13,289 nt of DNA from contig JAAURU010000048.1 in assembly GCA_012032075.1 (NCBI GenBank), forward strand, positions 1 to 13,289, written 5' to 3'. The stretch is from Flavobacterium sp. (GTDB lineage Bacteria > Bacteroidota > Bacteroidia > Flavobacteriales > Flavobacteriaceae). The notes below the pieces were generated by a model that was not told the origin of the DNA, ran no database searches, and saw only the letters and a list, made by a program, of their open reading frames with translations. Below, piece after piece: positions 8,780-13,289 of the stretch (position 1 is its first letter; each line of letters begins with the position of its first letter). The position numbers were made by a program, and so were the translations under genes.

Positions 8780-10265
8780 ATGATTACAACTCAGTCTTCA
8801 ACAGTATTAGAATTATATTTTAAAAAGTTTAGAGATAATATTATTGGTATTAATCAATCATTTATTTCTCCTTATGGAGAAAAAAAAATTATTTATACAG
8901 ACTGGACTGCAAGTGGACGTTTATATCGTCCAATTGAAGAAAAATTAATGAATGATTTTGGGCCTTTTGTAGCTAATACGCATACTGAAACAACTATTTC
9001 TGGAACAGCTATGACAATGGCCTACCATGAAGCTAGAAACATTATTAAAAGGCATGTTAATGCGTCTTCCAATGATATATTGATTACTGATGGTACTGGA
9101 ATGACTGGTGTAGTTAATAAGTTACAAAGAATTTTAGGCTTAAGAGTTGCAGAAAATTTAAAAGAATACACTAATATTCCTAAAGAAATAAAGCCAATTG
9201 TTTTTATTTCACATATGGAACATCATTCAAATCAAACATCTTGGTTAGAAACAATAGCAGATGTAGTCGTGGTTCCTGCAAATGAGGAAGGATTGTTTTG
9301 TTTAGAAAATTTCAAAGTACTATTAGAAAAATATAAGGATAGAAGTTTTAAAATCGCTTCTATAACATCATGCTCAAATGTAACAGGAATAAAAACACCT
9401 TATCATAAGCTTGCTAAAATAATGCATCAAAATAATGGTGTTTGTTTTGTGGATTTTGCATGTTCTGGTCCTTATGTAGAAATAGATATGAACCCTGTTG
9501 ATAAAGAATCTTATTTAGATGCTATTTTCTTTTCACCACATAAGTTTCTAGGAGGTCCAGGAACTTGTGGTGTAATGGTTTTTAATAAAAACTTATATAA
9601 AAATAACATACCAGATTGTCCAGGTGGTGGAACTGTAAGATGGACAAATCCATGGGGTGAACATCAATATATTGATAATATAGAAGATAGAGAAGATGGT
9701 GGAACACCAGGTTTCTTACAAGTAATAAAAGCTGCTTTAGTAATTCAATTAAAGGAGAAAATGGGTGTTAAAAAATATTTTAGATAGAGAAAAAGAACTT
9801 ACAGAATATATTTTTAATGAGTTAGGAACTATTGAAAATATAAATATTTTGGCTCCACAACATCAAAATAGATTAGGAGTAATATCTTTTTATATAAATG
9901 GTTTGCATTATAATTTAGGTGTAAAATTACTTAATGATAAATATGGTATTCAAACGCGAGGTGGTTGTAGTTGTGCGGGTACATATGGTCATTATTTACT
10001 TCATGTTGATCCAGAAACTTCTCATAAAATTGTTTGTCAAATCTCAGCTGGTGATTTAGAACAAAAACCAGGGTGGATTAGAATGTCTATTCATCCAACT
10101 ACTACAAATAGTGAAATGGAATATGTTTGCTCAGCAATTAAGCAATTAGCAGAAAATCATTTTGAGTGGAAAAGAGACTATATTTACAATACAAAAACAA
10201 ATGAATTTGAACATAGAAGTTCTCAAAACATAGAATTAGAAATGGTTAGAAATTGGTTTTCTTAA
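8780..10265 (+). pseudogene. Class-V-fold PLP-dependent aminotransferase / cysteine desulfurase-like enzyme, one frameshift
   Basis: PLP enzyme with the NifS/SufS fold; the actual substrate is unknown. After correcting one base it would be 494 residues, longer than typical IscS/SufS (about 400). Seen: TDGTGMTGVVNKL in the cofactor-binding region, HMEHHSNQTSW with the His expected to stack on PLP, DFACSGPYVEIDM with the Asp expected at the pyridine nitrogen, and the Schiff-base lysine in SPHKFLGG (Lys255). Near the C-terminus, QTRGGCSCAGTYGHY (about 391-405) occupies the position of the catalytic-cysteine loop in desulfurases but has two cysteines. The frame breaks in a run of six A at 9770-9775. 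Upstream, the frame reads to TAG at 9785-9787; downstream, the other frame gives NILDREKELTEYIF to TAA at 10263-10265. Removing one A restores GVKNILDREKEL, so one gene is meant. Family is confident; substrate is not. Whether the gene is truly broken or the sequence is in error cannot be decided here. Confidence 0.85.
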
Positions 10266-10284
10266 ATCAAAATAAACCATAATT

Positions 10285-10360
10285 ATATAAAAGTACAAAA
10301 GCCGACCTGGAGCGATCGACTTTTATGATGAATGTGTAACCACATTTCTGTGTCATTCAG
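10285..10360 (-). ncRNA. Candidate small RNA, unrecognised family
   Basis: On the minus strand, a TACTTTTG box (10371-10364) is followed at the expected start site by a nested hairpin: TGAATG (10359-10354) with CATTCA (10334-10329) enclosing CACA, a GAAA tetraloop and TGTG (10352-10341). A terminator-like stem follows (10324-10316 with 10305-10297) and then TTTTGTACTTTT. The terminator stem pairs at all nine positions only when read as minus-strand RNA, where one pair is U-G; on the plus strand it is a C-A mismatch. The GAAA loop also exists only on the minus strand. The product would be about 65-75 nt. I match it to no known RNA family. Alternatively the terminal hairpin may simply end the aminotransferase gene, whose stop is 31 bases away. 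Confidence 0.5.
10297..10324 (-). terminator. Terminator hairpin of the candidate small RNA, possibly bidirectional
   Basis: Arms 10297-10305 and 10316-10324 pair with a 10-base loop. Read as minus-strand RNA the stem has nine pairs, including one U-G, and the tail is U-rich. Read on the plus strand there is one C-A mismatch and the tail is only TTTTATG, so it could end the aminotransferase transcript less well. Confidence 0.6.
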
Positions 10361-10363
10361 GTG

Positions 10364-10371
10364 CAAAAGTA
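10364..10371 (-). promoter_or_regulatory. -7 promoter box (TACTTTTG) of the candidate small RNA
   Basis: TACTTTTG on the minus strand matches TAnnTTTG exactly and shares the ten bases TTACTTTTGC with the box upstream of valS. No convincing -33 TTTG was found; the upstream region is very A/T-rich. The start site would fall at about 10355-10360, where the first hairpin begins. Confidence 0.5.
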
Positions 10372-10430
10372 AGTTAAATATTTATATTTTACTAATAAAT
10401 AAAAAATTATTAAATACAGATTTTAATTCT

Positions 10431-10438
10431 TATTTTTG
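10431..10438 (+). promoter_or_regulatory. -7 promoter box (TATTTTTG) of the alpha-oxoamine synthase gene
   Basis: TATTTTTG matches TAnnTTTG exactly and lies 26 bases before the ATG at 10465, giving a leader of about 20 nt. It is arranged back to back with the minus-strand box at 10364-10371. No clear -33 element is seen. Confidence 0.55.
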
Positions 10439-10464
10439 CGACGTTTTCAAAATGAAAAAATATC

Positions 10465-11724
10465 ATGGTAAAAGACTTATTTGAAAGAATTCAAAACAAT
10501 AAAGGACCATTAGGGAAATGGGCATCTCAAGCAGAAGGATATTATGTGTTTCCTAAATTAGAAGGAGAATTAGGACCAAGAATGAAATTTCATGGAAAAG
10601 AAATTTTAAATTGGAGTATCAACGATTATTTAGGTTTAGCAAATCATCCAGAAGTTAGAAAAGTAGATGCTGATGCCGCTTTACAATATGGAGCAGCTTA
10701 TCCTATGGGAGCTCGAATGATGAGTGGTCATACAACAATTCATGAGCAATTAGAAAATGAATTAGCAGCTTTTGTTCAAAAAGAATCAGCATATTTATTA
10801 AACTTTGGTTACCAGGGTATAATGTCTGCAATTGATGCATTGGTTACAAAAAATGATATAATTGTGTATGATGTTGATGCTCATGCTTGTATCATTGATG
10901 GAGTTCGTTTGCACATGGGGAAACGTTTTACATACAAACACAACGACTTGGAAAGTATGGAGAAAAACCTTCAAAGAGCAACTAAAATGGCTACCGAAAC
11001 AGGTGGTGGTATTTTATTTATTACAGAAGGTGTTTTTGGGATGCGAGGTCAACAAGGAAAGTTGAAAGAAATTGTTGAAATGAAAAAGAAATACAATTTC
11101 CGTTTATTAGTTGATGATGCACATGGTTTTGGAACCCTAGGTAAAACAGGAGCAGGAGCAGGAGAAGAACAAGGATGTCAAGATGGTATTGATGTATATT
11201 TTTCTACTTTTGCAAAGTCCATGGCAAGTATAGGAGCATTTTTAACAGCAGATAAAGATATAATCGACTATTTAAAATATAATTTGCGTTCTCAAATGTT
11301 TGCAAAATCATTACCAATGATTCAAACTGTTGGTGCTCTGAAAAGATTACAATTGTTAAGAGATAACCCTAGTTTAAAAGATAAGCTATGGGAAAACGTT
11401 AATGCTTTACAAAACGGATTAAAAGAAAGAGGATTTAATATAGGTGATACAAACACTTGTGTAACACCTGTATATCTTGAAGGGTCAATTCCAGAAGCAA
11501 TGGTTATGGTAAATGATTTAAGAGAAAATTATGGTATTTTCTTATCAATAGTTGTTTATCCAGTTATACCAAAAGGTATTATACTTTTAAGAATGATACC
11601 AACATCTTCTCATACTTTAGAAGATATTTCAGAAACTTTAGCAGCTTTTGAAGCGATTCGAGAAAAGCTAGTAAATGGAACCTACAAAAAAATAGCAGAA
11701 GCTACAACTGTAGATGTTTCTTAG
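10465..11724 (+). CDS. Alpha-oxoamine synthase (serine palmitoyltransferase / cysteate acyltransferase / KBL-like)
   Basis: PLP enzyme that condenses an amino acid with an acyl thioester and releases CO2. The family includes glycine C-acetyltransferase (Kbl), BioF, serine palmitoyltransferase and cysteate fatty-acyltransferase. At 419 residues it is slightly longer than Kbl or BioF. Seen: NDYLGLANHPEV near residue 54, the GARMMSGHTTIHEQLE block, His140 in DVDAHACIIDG expected to stack on the cofactor, VDDAHGFG with Asp217 and His220 as PLP contacts, and the Schiff-base Lys251 in YFSTFAKSMASIGAF. The FAKSMASIG form around the lysine is what I associate with Bacteroidota serine palmitoyltransferase-like enzymes, so a role in making sphingoid bases or the sulfonolipid base capnine is more likely than threonine catabolism. 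Serine versus cysteate cannot be decided by eye. The ATG at 10465 is chosen because conserved sequence begins at once; the ATG at 10452 is out of frame. It has its own promoter and terminator. Confidence 0.9.
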   Translation: MVKDLFERIQNNKGPLGKWASQAEGYYVFPKLEGELGPRMKFHGKEILNWSINDYLGLANHPEVRKVDADAALQYGAAYPMGARMMSGHTTIHEQLENELAAFVQKESAYLLNFGYQGIMSAIDALVTKNDIIVYDVDAHACIIDGVRLHMGKRFTYKHNDLESMEKNLQRATKMATETGGGILFITEGVFGMRGQQGKLKEIVEMKKKYNFRLLVDDAHGFGTLGKTGAGAGEEQGCQDGIDVYFSTFAKSMASIGAFLTADKDIIDYLKYNLRSQMFAKSLPMIQTVGALKRLQLLRDNPSLKDKLWENVNALQNGLKERGFNIGDTNTCVTPVYLEGSIPEAMVMVNDLRENYGIFLSIVVYPVIPKGIILLRMIPTSSHTLEDISETLAAFEAIREKLVNGTYKKIAEATTVDVS

Positions 11725-11750
11725 GTGAAAATAAGAGTGAACTTATAATA

Positions 11751-11782
11751 AAAAATGTCTTAGAAATTCTAAGACATTTTTT
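11751..11782 (+). terminator. Rho-independent terminator of the alpha-oxoamine synthase gene
   Basis: AAAAATGTCTTAGAA (11751-11765) and TTCTAAGACATTTTT (11767-11781) are perfect inverted arms separated by one base. A realistic hairpin has about 12 pairs and a small loop, ending in a T-run. It starts 26 bases after the stop codon. Confidence 0.9.
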
Positions 11783-11845
11783 ATTCATTCTAATTCTTGT
11801 TTTAGAATCTTAAACCAAGTTATTAGAAGCACAACAGCAAAACTT

Positions 11846-11956
11846 CGATAGAAAATCACACCTACTATCCTTTATAATCTGTCATTGCGAGGAACGAAGC
11901 AATCAAGTAACAAGAACAACTTATGCAATGACAGGATTTCCACTCCTATCGAGCCT
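11846..11956. repeat. Intergenic hairpin repeat, copy B
   Basis: Homologous to the copy at 2254-2357 and in the same orientation. The inner stem is CTGTCATTGC (11879-11888) with GCAATGACAG (11925-11934), 10 perfect pairs, extended past a single bulged G to AATC/GATT exactly as in copy A. Outer CGATAG (11846-11851) and CTATCG (11946-11951) can also pair. The 36-base loop starts GAGGAACGAAGCAATC; the string GTCATTGCGAGGAACGAAGC is one I recall as a widespread intergenic repeat in Flavobacteria and other bacteria. It lies about 120 bases after the oxoamine synthase stop. Confidence 0.8.
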
Positions 11957-12017
11957 CAAAAAACGTTTAGAATTTTAAACACAATTTCAATAGAACTAAG
12001 GATATCCTCGCACGTCA

Positions 12018-12067
12018 GTTCGAGTTTTTTCAATGTAACAACGTGGAATTGAAAAAGTATCGAGAAC
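12018..12067. repeat. Degenerate hairpin repeat (GTTCGAG ... CGAGAAC type)
   Basis: TTTTTCAAT (12026-12034) pairs with ATTGAAAAA (12048-12056) over nine bases around a 13-base loop, and outer GTTC (12018-12021) can pair with GAAC (12064-12067). The preceding CACGTCAGTTCGAG and the ending TATCGAGAAC resemble another short repeat that I recall from Flavobacteria intergenic DNA. It differs in sequence from copies A and B. Confidence 0.55.
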
Positions 12068-12070
12068 CTA

Positions 12071-12126
12071 AAATCTTGTCATTCTAATAGCATGTGCTGA
12101 GCTTGTCGAAGTATAGAAGAATCTCA
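12071..12126. repeat. Remnant of the CTGAGCTTGTCGAAG / TGTCATTCT intergenic repeat
   Basis: CTGAGCTTGTCGAAG at 12097-12111 is a short string that I recognise from repeats found between genes in many bacteria. It is flanked by TTGTCATTCT (12076-12085) and AGAAGAATCTC (12115-12125), which resemble the ends of a TGTCATTCTGAG...AAGAATCTC repeat. It looks like a fused or decayed copy of two repeat types. Confidence 0.5.
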
Positions 12127-12247
12127 TCAAAAACAAAAAAAAACTATACTTCCCTTACGCATTCCCGTAAAAAAACCATTTACTTTCTTTTTATTTTTAC
12201 CAAAAGTAAAACGATTACAAACACACTTCTTACCCAAAAAAACTTCA

Positions 12248-12311
12248 TATACGTATAAACACGTACAAAAAAAAGCTAAAAAAGGGCAAAAAATACGTAT
12301 TTATACGTATT
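12248..12311. repeat. Cluster of TACGTA palindromes
   Basis: The palindrome TATACGTATA lies at 12248-12257. An inverted repeat, AATACGTAT (12292-12300) and ATACGTATT (12303-12311) with two bases between, adds two more TACGTA cores at 12294 and 12304. Symmetric repeated sites like these suit a dimeric DNA-binding protein, but no regulator is encoded in the window. They lie about 280-340 bases before the methyltransferase start. Confidence 0.5.
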
Positions 12312-12361
12312 GCAAGTGTGAAAGAGATAGTTTTGATTTGTAACATAAGAATAATAAGAGT

Positions 12362-12422
12362 TGAGCATATACAGCCTAATTAGAACAGATATACTCAATA
12401 AAAAGTAAAAACTGAGCATATA
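12362..12422. repeat. Repeated TGAGCATATA motif
   Basis: TGAGCATATA occurs at 12362-12371 and again at 12413-12422, 51 bases apart. Between them, ATATACTCA at 12389-12397 is the same motif inverted with one change. This may be a regulatory site array before the methyltransferase or a chance repeat in A/T-rich DNA. Confidence 0.4.
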
Positions 12423-12591
12423 AACAAGTTAACTGAAACCCGTGGAATCCGGAATAAAAAAGAAAAATTTTCGTTTCATAAAACCAAAAAAACTTTAAAA
12501 GTTGTTGAAAAATTCGTGAAATACTTTTCTGATTTACGATAATTCATAACGCAAAAATTACGAACTTGCGAAAAATAGAATTGAATTTTAA

Positions 12592-13289
12592 ATGAAGTTA
12601 AAAGGAAAAATAAGTATTGACGAATTTGATGGCAAACGCTATCAGGTAAGACTTGTTAAACCAAATGAAAATGGAAAAGCGGTTTTAACTCATTATTTGC
12701 ACAATATTCATAACGGAGTTTCAAAGTATTATAAAGATGATGCTTTAGAAGTTTTAAATGATTTTGTAACTTACAAACAAGAAGAAGAAAAACTTTCAAT
12801 TGTTGCTGAAGATGCAATGCAACAACTTCTTTTTGAAGTTGAAAACGTTTCGTTTCCAACTCCAGAAAACTATACTTTTAAATTTATAGATTTATTTGCG
12901 GGAATTGGTGGTTTTAGAATTGCTATGCAAAACCTTGGCGGGAAATGTGTTTTTACAAGTGAATGGGACAAAGAAGCTCAAAAAACTTACAAAGTAAACT
13001 TCGGAGAAGTTCCATTTGGCGACATTACAAAACAGCAAATTAAAAATTATATTCCAGAAGAATTCGATTTACTTTGTGCAGGTTTTCCTTGTCAAGCATT
13101 TTCAATTGCAGGAAAACGTGGTGGTTTCCATGATACAAGAGGAACATTGTTTTTTGATGTTGCAGAAATTATCAAAAAACATAAGCCAAAAGCAATTTTT
13201 CTTGAAAACGTAAAAGGTTTACGAAGTCACGATAAAGGAAAAACGTTAGAAACAATTCTAAATGTTTTAAGAAATGATTTAGGTTATTT
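12592..13289 (+). CDS. DNA (cytosine-5-)-methyltransferase, M.HhaI-like, 3' end beyond window
   Basis: Transfers a methyl group from S-adenosylmethionine to carbon 5 of cytosine in a specific DNA site; most likely the modification half of a type II restriction-modification system. The first 232 residues are visible. Motif I (FIDLFAGIGGFRIAM) starts at residue 98, motif IV GFPCQAFSIAGKRGGFHD has the catalytic Cys167, and motif VI FLENVKGL has Glu205. Spacing and sequence (EWDKEAQKTY, RGTLFFDVAEI, SHDKGKTLE) closely recall M.HhaI. Motifs VIII-X and the target-recognition domain lie outside, so the recognised site cannot be inferred. Residues 1-97 precede motif I, whereas M.HhaI has only about a dozen there; this extension is not recognised and shows no obvious helix-turn-helix. 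The ATG at 12592 is chosen because TAA (12589-12591) immediately precedes it in frame and the next in-frame Met is residue 75. The partner nuclease, if any, would be downstream of the window. Confidence 0.95.
   Translation, partial: MKLKGKISIDEFDGKRYQVRLVKPNENGKAVLTHYLHNIHNGVSKYYKDDALEVLNDFVTYKQEEEKLSIVAEDAMQQLLFEVENVSFPTPENYTFKFIDLFAGIGGFRIAMQNLGGKCVFTSEWDKEAQKTYKVNFGEVPFGDITKQQIKNYIPEEFDLLCAGFPCQAFSIAGKRGGFHDTRGTLFFDVAEIIKKHKPKAIFLENVKGLRSHDKGKTLETILNVLRNDLGY

Larger units (their letters stand above)
11783..12591. other. Gene-free, repeat-rich spacer before the methyltransferase
   Basis: I find no credible coding region on either strand. The left half (about 11840-12130) holds several degenerate repeats, given separately. 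The middle (about 12130-12320) is A/T-rich with an 8-base inverted repeat TTTACTTT/AAAGTAAA (12179-12186, 12203-12210) and three TACGTA sites. The right part has repeats of TGAGCATATA and, just before the methyltransferase, an inverted pair CGCAA (12550-12554) and TTGCG (12566-12570). No clear TAnnTTTG promoter for the methyltransferase was found. Confidence 0.7.

Noticed and set aside
9770..9776. Programmed -1 ribosomal frameshift in the class-V aminotransferase
   Set aside because: The shift needed is +1 or -2, not -1, and no stimulatory structure or internal start context was evident.
12656..13213. Short ORFs on both strands across the methyltransferase region
   Set aside because: They overlap the long open frame from 12592 that carries all the cytosine methyltransferase motifs; that frame simply runs off the window end.

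Overview
The window is AT-rich DNA most likely from a Flavobacterium-like member of the Flavobacteriaceae (Bacteroidota). Three things point there. There is a type IX secretion substrate with a C-terminal 'YPNP' sorting domain. Promoter boxes have the Bacteroidota form TAnnTTTG, with no Shine-Dalgarno sequences. The gene set is also typical: an imelysin-fused di-heme peroxidase, a DUF1573 protein, and an alpha-oxoamine synthase of the sphingolipid/sulfonolipid kind. These assignments come from reading the translations; no database search was possible.

Layout. Bases 1-1643 hold most of a di-heme cytochrome c peroxidase (+), cut by the window start and broken by two single-base frameshifts. It converges on a small secreted DUF1573 protein (-, 1690-2085). 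A 328-base divergent spacer (2086-2413) carries a TAnnTTTG box and one copy of a hairpin-forming repeat (copy A), then complete valS (2414-5050) with a strong terminator. Next is a 1146-residue secreted multidomain adhesin-like protein (5207-8647) with its own terminator. After it come a class-V-fold PLP enzyme (8780-10265), split by one extra A in an A6 run, and an alpha-oxoamine synthase (10465-11724) with a strong terminator. An 867-base gene-free spacer (11725-12591) is packed with degenerate repeats, including copy B of the repeat upstream of valS, and with short palindromes. The window ends inside an M.HhaI-like DNA cytosine-5 methyltransferase (12592 to beyond 13289), the probable edge of a restriction-modification locus.

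How the parts relate. Almost every gene looks like its own transcription unit, with individual promoters and hairpin terminators, so there is no large operon. The peroxidase, DUF1573 protein and adhesin act in the envelope; valS is housekeeping; the oxoamine synthase probably makes the sphingoid or capnoid base of membrane lipids. The methyltransferase is accessory.

Most interesting points: (1) two homologous copies of a structured intergenic repeat with paired stem changes; (2) a candidate small RNA of about 65-75 nt on the minus strand at about 10285-10360, with a promoter box, a nested GAAA-capped hairpin and a terminator whose stem pairs fully only on that strand; (3) three single-base frameshifts in otherwise intact genes, more likely sequence error than decay; (4) the repeat- and palindrome-rich spacer before the methyltransferase and that enzyme's unrecognised 95-residue N-terminal extension. 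No clearly new multi-gene system is visible.
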